From Palsa-870 sp035937155 (GTDB taxonomy: Bacteria; Chloroflexota; Dormibacteria; Dormibacterales; Dormibacteraceae), in assembly GCA_035937155.1 (NCBI GenBank), contig DASYVJ010000106.1, positions 1-64,000 of the forward strand: a stretch of DNA of 64,000 nt, given 5' to 3'. Both the position numbers and the translations under genes were made by a program. Positions within the stretch are counted from its first letter, which is position 1; each line of letters opens with the position of its first letter. The notes under the pieces were generated by a model. The model made no database searches and was not told where the DNA came from. It saw only the letters and a program-made list of their open reading frames with translations. Positions 1 through 7,631 of the stretch are shown in pieces.

Positions 1-471
1 CTGCTCGGGCTGGACTTTTGAGCCGGTCATGGCGGGGACCGAGGGTCCGTAGATGTCGGCGTCGAGCAGGCCGACCTCGGCGCCGCTCTTGCGCAGCGCG
101 GCGGCGAGGTTGACGGCGACGGTGGACTTGCCGACGCCGCCCTTACCCGAGGCGACGGCGATGGTCTGCTTGACGCCCGGCAGGATTTCCGAGGGCTTCG
201 GCCGCATAAACGCGGGCCGCACGTTGGCCGTCATGCGAACGTCGACGCCGGTCACGCCAGGGATCTCGCCGACCAGGTCTTGCGCCTGGGACTTGAAGCG
301 ATCGCGGACCGGGCAGGCGGGAGTCGTGAGCTCGAACGTGAAGCTGACCTTGCCCTGCGGGCTGACCTCGAGCTCCTTGATCATGCCAAGGCTCACGACA
401 TCGCGGCCCAGGTCGGGGTCCTGGATGTGCCCGAGCACCTCGAGCACCTGTTGGGAGGAGGGGACGGCCAT
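1..471 (-). CDS. Mrp/NBP35-family Fe-S carrier ATPase (3' end cut off by window)
   Basis: Reading the minus strand from the ATG at 471 gives 157 codons open to the window edge. The first ~90 residues look like a MIP18/DUF59 domain (ILGHIQDPDLG-like start VLGHIQDPDLGRDVV, and TTPACPVRD). They are followed by the deviant Walker A P-loop of Mrp/ApbC proteins, ASGKGGVGKSTVAVNLA, and by LLDADIYGPSVPAM. This family is known to bind and transfer Fe-S clusters in the cytoplasm. DUF59 plus P-loop is the usual bacterial Mrp architecture. The C-terminal CxxC region lies outside the window, so its presence cannot be checked. It diverges from the gene at 698. Confidence 0.9.
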   Translation of the reverse strand, partial: MAVPSSQQVLEVLGHIQDPDLGRDVVSLGMIKELEVSPQGKVSFTFELTTPACPVRDRFKSQAQDLVGEIPGVTGVDVRMTANVRPAFMRPKPSEILPGVKQTIAVASGKGGVGKSTVAVNLAAALRKSGAEVGLLDADIYGPSVPAMTGSKVQPEQ

Positions 472-524
472 CGTTAGGGCATGTTACCGGTACTTGAAAG
501 TTGTCCCGCAGCACTCCCGGGCCG

Positions 525-553
525 CCCGCCTGAGAGGACGCACCTCTGGCGGG
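525..553. other. stem-loop in the intergenic region upstream of the repeat motif
   Basis: CCCGCC (525-530) pairs with GGCGGG (548-553) and AGAGG (533-537) with CCTCT (543-547), around a five-base loop with a two-base bulge. It lies in the 226-base gap between two divergent genes. It may be a terminator-like or RNA structure, but there is no U-tract, so its role is unknown. Confidence 0.4.
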
Positions 554-577
554 CCCACCCTTCTGTTTGGCTTGCCA

Positions 578-615
578 GCGCGCCAAGCGCGAGCAGGTTG
601 GGACTTACTGATTGC
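578..615 (+). repeat. 38-base intergenic repeat, copy 1
   Basis: This 38-base segment matches 15279-15316 at 33 of 38 positions. It contains the mini-hairpin CGCGC-CAA-GCGCG followed by GAGCAGG and GGACTTACTGAT. Two of the five differences fall in the three-base loop of the mini-hairpin, leaving its stem intact. Both copies lie in intergenic DNA, on the plus strand, downstream of a larger stem-loop and 82-194 bases before a plus-strand start codon. I do not recognise a known riboswitch or RNA family. It could be a small RNA, a regulatory leader or a dispersed repeat. Confidence 0.5.
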
Positions 616-697
616 CCCCAAGCCGACGCACCGAACCGCGGCTGAACTTACCGGACGTTCGGATGTCTGACAACCCTGCCTGTTAATTTCGCAATCG

Positions 698-1342
698 ATG
701 AACGGTCGCGCCGCATTGTTGGCCCACCAGGCAGGGTGTCGCGCGTGCCACGTTTGTGTCGACCAGGGCATCATCCCCGAGGCGAACCCAACTTTCGAGG
801 GACGGTGGGGAGCGCCTTTTTTCCTGGTCGGTCAAGCGCCCGGCCCCGTCGAGCGCGAGTCACGGCGCCCATTCTCGGGACGGGCCGGCAAGGAGCTCGA
901 CCGCTGGATGCTCCGCGCCGGATTTGAAAGCCCCGAGGAATTCCGCCATCTCACCTACATCGCCGCGCTCATGCGCTGCTTTCCCGGCCGCAACCGCACA
1001 GGGACCGGTGACCTGAAGCCGCCACCGGCGGCCGTTGCCAACTGCGCGCACTGGCTCGAGACGGAGCTTCGACTCTTGAAGCCTAAGGTGCTCATCCCGG
1101 TGGGGCAGCTGGCGATCTCGCGCTTTTTCGGCCCGGGTCGGCTCGAGGATCGGGTAGGTCAACGCTTTGGCGACCGGCCTGTGATGGTTCCGCTGCCTCA
1201 CCCTTCTGGACAGAATCGCTGGCTCAACGACCTTTCAAATCGGGAGCGCCTCGCCTCAGCGCTCGCCATCCTCAGCACTTTGCGTTCCAGCCTTGCATCA
1301 CCACGGCCAAGAAGGTCAAATAGCGAAGTCAGAGAACGATGA
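698..1342 (+). CDS. uracil-DNA glycosylase family 4-like protein with Fe-S-type cysteines
   Basis: A 214-residue protein. It has CRACHVC near residues 14-20, a GQAPGPVERESRRPF motif at 45-59 followed by SGRAGKEL, RCFPGRN with a further cysteine in VANCAHWL, and a C-terminal HPSG. This is the layout of family 4 uracil-DNA glycosylases, which remove uracil from DNA and bind a 4Fe-4S cluster through four cysteines. Family 4 usually has an acidic residue in GEAPG, where this protein has Gln, so the catalytic chemistry may differ and the activity is inferred. The stop overlaps the next start by four bases. Confidence 0.75.
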   Translation: MNGRAALLAHQAGCRACHVCVDQGIIPEANPTFEGRWGAPFFLVGQAPGPVERESRRPFSGRAGKELDRWMLRAGFESPEEFRHLTYIAALMRCFPGRNRTGTGDLKPPPAAVANCAHWLETELRLLKPKVLIPVGQLAISRFFGPGRLEDRVGQRFGDRPVMVPLPHPSGQNRWLNDLSNRERLASALAILSTLRSSLASPRPRRSNSEVRER

Positions 1343-1674
1343 CAAAGAAAACACCGGTCAAGTACATGCTCGTCTACTACGGCGGCGGCATGCCCGAGGG
1401 AGCATCGGCGCAGTCGCGCGTCATGAAGCGGTGGGCGAGCTGGTACGCGAAGCTCGGCGCCGCGATCGTCGACGGCGGCCATGCATTTTCCGGAGCGGTC
1501 AGCAAGATCAAGCCGGGTGGCCTCGTAGCAAAGGGCCCGATCGGACAGCGCGCCTCGGGCTACAGCATCGTCGAGGCGCACTCGCTCGAAGCGGCCACGA
1601 AGATGGCCAAGGGCTGTCCCATCCTGAGAAGCGGGGGACAGGTCGCGGTCTACGAAACCTTCGACGCGATGTGA
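1339..1674 (+). CDS. YCII-related (DGPF) domain protein
   Basis: A 111-residue protein beginning KYMLVYYGGGMPE and containing GGHAFSG, GPIGQRASGYSIVEA and the closing GGQVAVYETFDAM. This pattern (short strand, conserved Gly and Pro, ending E-[FV]-x-x-M) is typical of the YCII/DGPF ferredoxin-like fold. Such proteins are small and cytoplasmic, and mostly have no defined biochemical role. Its ATG overlaps the stop of the preceding glycosylase gene, so the two are probably co-translated. Confidence 0.7.
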   Translation: MTKKTPVKYMLVYYGGGMPEGASAQSRVMKRWASWYAKLGAAIVDGGHAFSGAVSKIKPGGLVAKGPIGQRASGYSIVEAHSLEAATKMAKGCPILRSGGQVAVYETFDAM

Positions 1675-1690
1675 TTCGTCGTCAATAAGG

Positions 1691-2359
1691 TTGCCTGCAT
1701 TTTTTGCGCGACGTGAAGGTGCTCGGGCCGTCATCGAAGGCGGGGATGCTCGTCACCTCGCTCGCTCACTTCGAGCCAGGGTGGGTGAGCAGATCGAGGT
1801 CATCGACCCCGCCGGCTTCTTGTTGACAGTCCGCCTCGACGCAGTCGCGCCGGACAGGGTCGAAGGAGTTGTGGTCGCAGAGCAACCACATCAGCCAGAG
1901 CCTGTCGCGAAGATCACCATCGCGATCGCCAACCTGCCGGCGCCCGCGCTCGAGCTCGTCCTGTCTCGCTGCACGGAGGCCGGGGCCTTCGCGTTCCACG
2001 TCTTTCAAGCCGACCGCAGCGTCGCCCGCGGCGTCAAGGCCGATCGGTGGCGCACCATCTGCCGCGAGGCCGCCATGCTCGCCACCCGGCTGCGCATACC
2101 GGAGGTAGTCGCCCTGGACTCTCTAGAAGACGTGCAGAAAGCGAGCGTGCATCCGGTGATGTTGGTTCGCGACGCTCCAACCAGGCTTGCCGCGCTGGCC
2201 GGACCTCGGGATCTGACACTGCTGGTAGGTCCGGAAGGCGGGTGGTCTGACCGCGAGCTGGAGCTCGTTCAGGTCAAAGCCGGCCTGGGGCCGCGCAATC
2301 TACGTGCCGACACCGCCGCGCTCGTAGGTCTCGCCATCGCTCTCGCCGCTCGGGAGTAA
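1691..2359 (+). CDS. rsmE: 16S rRNA (uracil-1498-N3)-methyltransferase RsmE
   Basis: A 222-residue SPOUT methyltransferase starting at TTG. The N-terminal PUA-like domain includes GGDARHLARSLRARVGE. The catalytic SPOUT part has ADRSVARG, WRTICREAAMLATRL, LLVGPEGGWSDRELE and the knot loop LGPRNLRADTAAL. RsmE methylates U1498 of 16S rRNA using S-adenosylmethionine. Length is slightly below the usual ~240. It lies 16 bases after the YCII gene and is convergent with the small membrane gene at 2368. Confidence 0.9.
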   Translation: MPAFFARREGARAVIEGGDARHLARSLRARVGEQIEVIDPAGFLLTVRLDAVAPDRVEGVVVAEQPHQPEPVAKITIAIANLPAPALELVLSRCTEAGAFAFHVFQADRSVARGVKADRWRTICREAAMLATRLRIPEVVALDSLEDVQKASVHPVMLVRDAPTRLAALAGPRDLTLLVGPEGGWSDRELELVQVKAGLGPRNLRADTAALVGLAIALAARE

Positions 2360-2367
2360 CCGGCCGG

Positions 2368-2805
2368 TCAGCGTTTCAGCGCGCGGTACGTCTCGACCTC
2401 GCCCACGATGGCGATCACTGACGCGATGCCGAAGACCGCCGCGCCCAAAACGAGCAGCCCTAACCCGAGCGGCAGAAAACTGGCCGTCACGGCCAGGCCG
2501 ATGCAGAGGACGCCGACCGCCAGGACGAGCACAGCGTACGTCCTGAAACCCCTCAGGCTCGCTGCGAAACCCGGCGCCAGCTCGCCCAGGGATCGCGATG
2601 TCACGCGGCGGATGACCGCGTCGCCCGCTCCGAACAGGTTGAGCAGCAGGATCAACCCCGCGAGGCAGAGCACCACCCCGATCGTTAGCACGGGTCCCAC
2701 GTGCCGTATTTTCGGCCCCATAGGGGGGCGACCGGAAATCCTCGACGGATCTGCGACGCCGAATGCGGCCCATCTGCGTCGTTGCGACCTGCGCTTCTCG
2801 CTCAC
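2368..2805 (-). CDS. small hypothetical membrane protein
   Basis: A 145-residue protein with a basic N-terminus (EKRRSQRRRW) and three or four hydrophobic segments: VLTIGVVLCLAGLILLLNLF, TYAVLVLAVGVLCIGLAV and LGLGLLVLGAAVFGIASVIA. A later Met (MGPKIRH, about residue 29) is an alternative start. No family is recognised. It is convergent with rsmE, eight bases between stops, and divergent from lepA. Confidence 0.6.
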   Translation of the reverse strand: MSEKRRSQRRRWAAFGVADPSRISGRPPMGPKIRHVGPVLTIGVVLCLAGLILLLNLFGAGDAVIRRVTSRSLGELAPGFAASLRGFRTYAVLVLAVGVLCIGLAVTASFLPLGLGLLVLGAAVFGIASVIAIVGEVETYRALKR

Positions 2806-2912
2806 GCATCAACGGATGCGCTCACTGCGATGCTCGGCCGCGCCTAGCATCTGGGCCACCTCGGCGCCGGATCTCTCGCCGACGATTCCGGTCGCCCCCC
2901 TAGGATTTGAGC

Positions 2913-4715
2913 GTGCCTACGACCCAGGACCGGGTGCGGAACTTCTGCATCATCGCCCACATCGATCACGGCAAGTCCACGCTGGCGGACCGCCTGCTCG
3001 AGTACACCGGCTCGATCAACAAGCGCGACATGCAGGCCCAGGTGCTCGACTCGATGGACCTGGAGCGCGAGCGCGGGATCACGATCAAGCTGCAGGCGGT
3101 GCGGATGACATATCCGGCCAAAGATGGCAAGACCTATGAACTGAACCTCATCGACACGCCGGGTCACGTCGACTTTGCGTACGAGGTATCGAGGTCGCTC
3201 GCCGCGTGCGAAGGTGCGATCCTCGTTGTCGACGCAGCTCAGGGCATCGAAGCACAGACGCTCGCCAATCTGTACCAGGCCGTGGAGGCCGGACTGACGA
3301 TCATCCCGGTCGTCAACAAGATCGACCTCGATGCGGCGCAGCCCGAGATGGTGGCCGAAGAGATCTCCGACGTCACGGGCATCGCACGAGACCAGGTCAT
3401 CTTCGCCTCCGCCAAGCAGGGCATCGGCACCGAGGACATCCTCGAGGCTGTGATCGCACGAGTGCCGCCGCCACGCGGCGATCCGTCCAAGCCTCTGCGA
3501 GCGCTGATCTTCGACTCGCATTACGACATCTATCGCGGCGTCATCACCTACGTGCGCGTCGTCGATGGAGAGATCCTCCCGGGGACCAAGATCCGGATGA
3601 TGAACACCGGTTCGGTGCACGGGGTCGATGAGGTGGGCTGGTTCGCGCCGGCGCCCCGCCCCGCAGAAAAATTGACCGCGGGCGAGGTGGGCTACGTCAT
3701 CGCGGCGATCAAGAACGTCGTCGATGCACGTGTGGGCGACACGATCACGACCGCTGAGCACGGTGCAACCGAGCCGCTGCCGGGCTACCGACTCGTCAAG
3801 CCGATGGTTTTCGCCGGCCTTTTCCCGACCGAGTCAGACCATTTTTCGGACCTCAAGGAGGCGCTCGAAAAGCTTCAGCTCAACGACGCGGCGCTGTCCT
3901 ACGAGCCTGAGAACTCGGCCGCGCTCGGTTTCGGCTTCCGCTGCGGATTCCTCGGGCTGCTGCACCTCGAGATCGTCCAGGAGCGGCTGGAGCGAGAGTT
4001 CGAGCTCGACCTCATCACGACCGCGCCTACCGTCGAGTACCGCGTGAAGCTGAAACGTGGCGAGGTAATCGCTGTTGACAACCCGGCGCTATTGCCCGAT
4101 CCAACCATGATCGAATCAATCTCCGAACCCTTCGTGAAGCTGACCATCATCGTGCCGTCCGTATATGTCGGTCCGATGATGGAGCTGTGCCAGGAGCGCC
4201 GCGGCACTTACAAACACCTGGAGCACAAGCCCGGCGACAGGGTGGTGCTCGAGTATGAGATCCCGCTCGGCGAGATCATTCACGACTTCTACGATCAGCT
4301 GAAGTCGCGTTCGAAAGGCTATGCCTCGATGGACTACGAGATGATCGGCTTTCGCGAGGGCGACCTCGTCAAGCTCGACATTCTCGTGGCGGGCGAACCT
4401 GTCGATGCGCTGTCGCTCATCACGCATCGCAGCAAGGCCCAGGTGCAAGGCCGCAAACTTGTCGAGAAGCTCAAGACGATCATCCCGAGGCAGATGTTCG
4501 AGGTGCCGCTGCAGGCGGCGATCGGCGGCAAGGTGGTCGCCCGCGAGACGATTCCGGCGATGAGGAAGGATGTGCTGGCCAAGTGCTACGGCGGCGACAT
4601 TACCCGCAAACGCAAGCTCCTGGAAAAGCAGAAGGAAGGCAAACGGCGGATGAAGCGGGTGGGCTCGATCGAGATTCCACAAGAAGCGTTCATGGCGGTG
4701 CTGAAGCTTGACTAG
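2913..4715 (+). CDS. lepA: elongation factor 4 (LepA)
   Basis: A 600-residue translational GTPase, the standard LepA length. It shows G1 AHIDHGKST, G3 DTPGHVDF, G4 NKID, and the LepA-specific C-terminal domain ending KEGKRRMKRVGSIEIPQEAF. EF4 binds ribosomes and acts in back-translocation or initiation-complex maturation. I chose GTG 2913 because AGGA at 2902-2905 lies seven bases upstream; TTG 2907 is also in frame but almost touches that site. The 3' end overlaps the lipoprotein reading region only if a TTG at 4708 is used. Confidence 0.97.
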   Translation: MPTTQDRVRNFCIIAHIDHGKSTLADRLLEYTGSINKRDMQAQVLDSMDLERERGITIKLQAVRMTYPAKDGKTYELNLIDTPGHVDFAYEVSRSLAACEGAILVVDAAQGIEAQTLANLYQAVEAGLTIIPVVNKIDLDAAQPEMVAEEISDVTGIARDQVIFASAKQGIGTEDILEAVIARVPPPRGDPSKPLRALIFDSHYDIYRGVITYVRVVDGEILPGTKIRMMNTGSVHGVDEVGWFAPAPRPAEKLTAGEVGYVIAAIKNVVDARVGDTITTAEHGATEPLPGYRLVKPMVFAGLFPTESDHFSDLKEALEKLQLNDAALSYEPENSAALGFGFRCGFLGLLHLEIVQERLEREFELDLITTAPTVEYRVKLKRGEVIAVDNPALLPDPTMIESISEPFVKLTIIVPSVYVGPMMELCQERRGTYKHLEHKPGDRVVLEYEIPLGEIIHDFYDQLKSRSKGYASMDYEMIGFREGDLVKLDILVAGEPVDALSLITHRSKAQVQGRKLVEKLKTIIPRQMFEVPLQAAIGGKVVARETIPAMRKDVLAKCYGGDITRKRKLLEKQKEGKRRMKRVGSIEIPQEAFMAVLKLD

Positions 4716-4719
4716 GACG

Positions 4720-5760
4720 ATGCGATTGATCGCTGTGATCGCGCTGCTGGCGGTGATCACGGGCGCGTGCACACGATCGTCCTCGACAGCGAGCAACGCT
4801 CGGCCGATGGACCTCTACGGTGCGAACCCGTCCCTGGCTGACGTCCGCTCCCTGCTTGGTGACAGCAACTGGTGGCCTGGGCCTCCGTCGTTCGGCGTGC
4901 GGCCGCTCGACTCGGCCTCGATGTCCTTCCGGGAAAAGTTCCATGTGATCACCCGGTTCTCCCACATCGGCACCGCGGAAACGCTCGACATCGACTACAT
5001 GGTCTGGGACTCGACCTCATCGGCCACGACGGAGATGACCAATGCGCAGGCCGCATTCGGAACTTCGGCCAGCGGTCCGAAGGTGGGTGACCAGGTCCTC
5101 TATTACGGATCGCAAACGTCCGGGGCTGCACCGTACGGCACGGTGACGTTCGTTCGCGTCGGTCAGATCGTCACCACCATCACGCTGAGCTTGAAGGACG
5201 GATTTCCGGCCGTAGCGAAGTTGGGCAAGATGGCGAGCAAGGTCACTGCACGTCTCAAAGATGTGCTGTCCGGGAAAGTGCACGCCACTCCGCTGCCCAT
5301 CAGTGTCGCGTCGTTGCTGCCGCCGCGCGGGCCTGATATCACCCTGCTCGGCTCGTTGACTCTGCCGATCGAAGCGGTCGTCGTCATGCTCGGCTTCGCT
5401 TCTCCCGAGGCGCTGGCAAATATCCTGCACATCACAGGCGTCGACAGCATCGTGTTCGGCGACTACGCGCTGGACAACGACACGCACATGGAAGTCCGCG
5501 CCGGCATGTTCAACTTCGGCACGGCGCAGGAAGCGACCACGTGGATCGATGAGCTTCGCGGCACCTACACCCTTGACCAGAACGGCATTGCGACCTTCTA
5601 CGACGTCGGCACCGGACAGTACTTCAGTCTCTTCGCGTTGGGCACCAAGGCGGCGATCCTTGTGTGCCGGTCGACCTCTTCTGTCGAGGCCGCATCGCGC
5701 GCATGCGAGTCGCCCCTGTCACGCGTTGGGCCGGCGTGGCAGCTGAGCCTTACCGGCTAG
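4720..5760 (+). CDS. hypothetical lipoprotein
   Basis: A 346-residue protein from ATG 4720. It begins MRLIAVIALLAVITGAC, a clear type II signal peptide with lipobox ITGAC, so it should be anchored on the outer face of the cytoplasmic membrane. The mature part starts with a Ser/Thr-rich linker. Two similar-sized halves follow, each with strand-rich sequence (for example LDIDYMVWDS and MEVRAGMFNFGTAQEATTW), but I recognise no family. It starts five bases after lepA and its last 11 bases overlap the convergent epimerase gene. Confidence 0.75.
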   Translation: MRLIAVIALLAVITGACTRSSSTASNARPMDLYGANPSLADVRSLLGDSNWWPGPPSFGVRPLDSASMSFREKFHVITRFSHIGTAETLDIDYMVWDSTSSATTEMTNAQAAFGTSASGPKVGDQVLYYGSQTSGAAPYGTVTFVRVGQIVTTITLSLKDGFPAVAKLGKMASKVTARLKDVLSGKVHATPLPISVASLLPPRGPDITLLGSLTLPIEAVVVMLGFASPEALANILHITGVDSIVFGDYALDNDTHMEVRAGMFNFGTAQEATTWIDELRGTYTLDQNGIATFYDVGTGQYFSLFALGTKAAILVCRSTSSVEAASRACESPLSRVGPAWQLSLTG

Positions 5761-6727
5761 AGATCCCCTGACGGCTGCGCGCAGCCTGGAACCACTCCCA
5801 CTGCTTGGTCAGACCTTCGCGAAGCGAGACGCGCGGCTCCCATCCGAGGCGCTCTCGAGCGAGATTGATCGAGGCACCCGTGTGTCGAGGATCACCTGGC
5901 GCCGCAGGAAGGGTTTGCCTCTGCAGCTTGATGTGGCTGATGTCTTCGAGCGTGGCCAGCACGCGGTTGACCGTGACGCGGCTTCCGCCTCCGAGGTTAA
6001 AGACCTGGCCCACCACGTCCGCCGTCGCGGCCTTGATAGTCCCCTCGACCGCGTCCGAGACGTAGGTGAACTCGCGCGTCTGCTCGCCGTCGCCGAACAC
6101 CTCGATCGCCTGGCCGTCGACGAGCGCTTGCATGAACCGTGAAAAGGCCATGTCCGGCCGCTGGCGAGGGCCGTAGACGGTGAAGTACCGAACAGAAACC
6201 GCCGGAATGCCGAAGTTTTTCGTGTACAGGAGAGCCAGGTGCTCCGCGGCGAGCTTGGTCACGCCGTAAGGCGAAACGGGTCGCGGAAGCGCCGACTCCT
6301 TGGTCGGGAACATCTCGGCGTCGCCATACACCGACGAGCTGCCGGCGAAGACAAGACGGTCGACCGGCGTCTCCTTCAGACACTCCAGTAGGCGCTGCGT
6401 GGCGAGGACGTTGTCGCGTACGTAGCGGTCGAACTGGCTTCCCCAGCTCGGGCGGACGCCGGGCTGGCCTGCGAGGTGGTACACGACCCGCGCGCCGTGG
6501 AGCGGCTGCCCAATGTCGCCGTCCACGAGGTCGAGCTCATGGAACTTGAAGTCCGGATGCGCCCTCGAGACTTCGAGGTTCTGCTCCTTTCGCGCCCGCT
6601 CGTAGTAGTCGGTGAAGCTGTCTAGGCCCACCACTTCGTGTCCGAGCGCCAGCAGCCGCTCGCATAGATGCGAGCCTATGAATCCGGCGGCACCGGTGAC
6701 AACAACTCGTCCCAAATGTGAAGTCAT
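5750..6727 (-). CDS. NAD-dependent epimerase/dehydratase (UDP-sugar epimerase type)
   Basis: A 325-residue extended short-chain dehydrogenase. It has the NAD-binding VTGAAGFIGSHLCERLL, AGSSSVYGD, the catalytic pair in SPYGVTKLAAEH (Tyr-x3-Lys), RYFTVYGPRQRPDMAF and GDGEQTREFTYVSDAVEG. These features are shared by UDP-glucuronate 4-epimerase, GalE-like enzymes and UDP-glucuronate decarboxylases; FTVYGPRQRPDMAF favours the UDP-glucuronate 4-epimerase side. The exact substrate is not decided by sequence. ATG 6727 is preferred to an upstream in-frame TTG at 6736. It overlaps the lipoprotein gene tail to tail. Confidence 0.85.
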   Translation of the reverse strand: MTSHLGRVVVTGAAGFIGSHLCERLLALGHEVVGLDSFTDYYERARKEQNLEVSRAHPDFKFHELDLVDGDIGQPLHGARVVYHLAGQPGVRPSWGSQFDRYVRDNVLATQRLLECLKETPVDRLVFAGSSSVYGDAEMFPTKESALPRPVSPYGVTKLAAEHLALLYTKNFGIPAVSVRYFTVYGPRQRPDMAFSRFMQALVDGQAIEVFGDGEQTREFTYVSDAVEGTIKAATADVVGQVFNLGGGSRVTVNRVLATLEDISHIKLQRQTLPAAPGDPRHTGASINLARERLGWEPRVSLREGLTKQWEWFQAARSRQGISSR

Positions 6728-6786
6728 CGCCGACAAGAGTGCGGTGCCGTGGCGCCCGTTTGCAAGCGCCTCCTATCCTTTGGTAA

Positions 6787-7311
6787 GTGAATCGATTCGA
6801 GATTTGGCTCGCCGGCACCGACACCGGACTGACCGTCAAGGAGTTCCCGGAAGGCACTCGCACGGCAGTCGAGGCGGCCCGTGCCGTCGGCTGCGAGGTG
6901 GGGCAGATCGTGAAGTCGCTGGTCTTCGTCGCGGCCGGCACGCCCGTGGTGGCGCTGGTCAGCGGCGCGAACCGCCTGGACGAAAAGCGGCTTGCCGGCG
7001 TTGCGGGCGAACCCGTGCACAAGGCTGACGCGGAGACCGCGCGGAGTGCGACCGGTTATTCGATCGGAGGCGTCCCGCCCTTCGGGTACGTGACCGACGT
7101 GCCGGTGTTCATGGACCGTGACCTGCTTGGGTACGAGGTCGTCTGGGCGGCGGCGGGCCGGCCTGACTCCGTGTTCGAGATCGCGCCGGACCGCTTGCGC
7201 GAGCTGAGTGATGCAAGGGTGGTTGACCTGAAGGCTGATCTCAGCCACGTCCCCCCATCCGGCGCTGCGCGCCACCTTCCCCCTAGCGGGGGAAGGGAAC
7301 AACCAACTTGA
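6787..7311 (+). CDS. YbaK/EbsC-family aminoacyl-tRNA deacylase, C-terminus extended by a repeat
   Basis: A 174-residue protein from GTG. It contains EFPEGTRTAVEAARAVGCE, IVKSLVF, GANRLDEKRLA, ATGYSIGGVPPFGY and MDRDLLGYEVVWAAAG, the signature of the YbaK/ProX editing-domain fold that hydrolyses mischarged tRNAs such as Cys- or Ala-tRNA(Pro). The fold normally ends around LKADLS. The last ~20 residues (VPPSGAARHLPPSGG) are encoded by a GC-rich repeat-like hairpin at 7250-7300 and look acquired. The stop overlaps the next TTG start by four bases. Confidence 0.85.
   Translation: MNRFEIWLAGTDTGLTVKEFPEGTRTAVEAARAVGCEVGQIVKSLVFVAAGTPVVALVSGANRLDEKRLAGVAGEPVHKADAETARSATGYSIGGVPPFGYVTDVPVFMDRDLLGYEVVWAAAGRPDSVFEIAPDRLRELSDARVVDLKADLSHVPPSGAARHLPPSGGREQPT
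7250..7303. repeat. REP-like GC-rich element with perfect hairpin inside the ybaK 3' end
   Basis: CCTTCCCCC (7275-7283) pairs perfectly with GGGGGAAGG (7288-7296) around TAGC. It is preceded by CCCCCATCCGGCGCTGCGCG, a run resembling dispersed intergenic repeats seen in many high-GC genomes. It supplies the last codons and stop context of the upstream gene, so it probably inserted there. A different but analogous element lies at 53385-53422. Confidence 0.55.
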
Positions 7312-7631
7312 GCGGCATCCTCGTCTTCTGCAGGGACTGCGGCAAGCAGATCCCTAGCAACGAGGCTCGTGGGGGTGTGTGTCTGGACTGCCAGGTGCGC
7401 CGGTCGGTGGCCGACCTACGCGATGAGCATGCGCGGCTCTGGCGCAAGCGCGAGCGATACCGAAGCCAGCAGGCCAACGTCGAACAGATCGGGCGCCAGA
7501 TCGCACGAGTTGAAGATCGAATGGCACAGCGCATCAAGGAGCTCGTCTCCAACGAGCGGCAGGCCGTCGATCTGCTGCGTCGCGAGCTTGAAGCTGCGCG
7601 GGGTCAGCGCTACACGATCAAGGGCGTATGA
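7308..7631 (+). CDS. small zinc-ribbon plus coiled-coil protein, unknown function
   Basis: A 107-residue protein from TTG. The N-terminus has CRDCGKQIP and CLDCQVRR, a probable four-cysteine zinc ribbon. Residues ~34-100 are charged and helical (for example HARLWRKRERYRSQQ, RRELEAARGQRY), predicting a coiled coil. No family is recognised. It overlaps ybaK by four bases and hemW by four bases, so it is translationally coupled to both; its role could be nucleic-acid or protein binding. Confidence 0.65.
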   Translation: MSGILVFCRDCGKQIPSNEARGGVCLDCQVRRSVADLRDEHARLWRKRERYRSQQANVEQIGRQIARVEDRMAQRIKELVSNERQAVDLLRRELEAARGQRYTIKGV

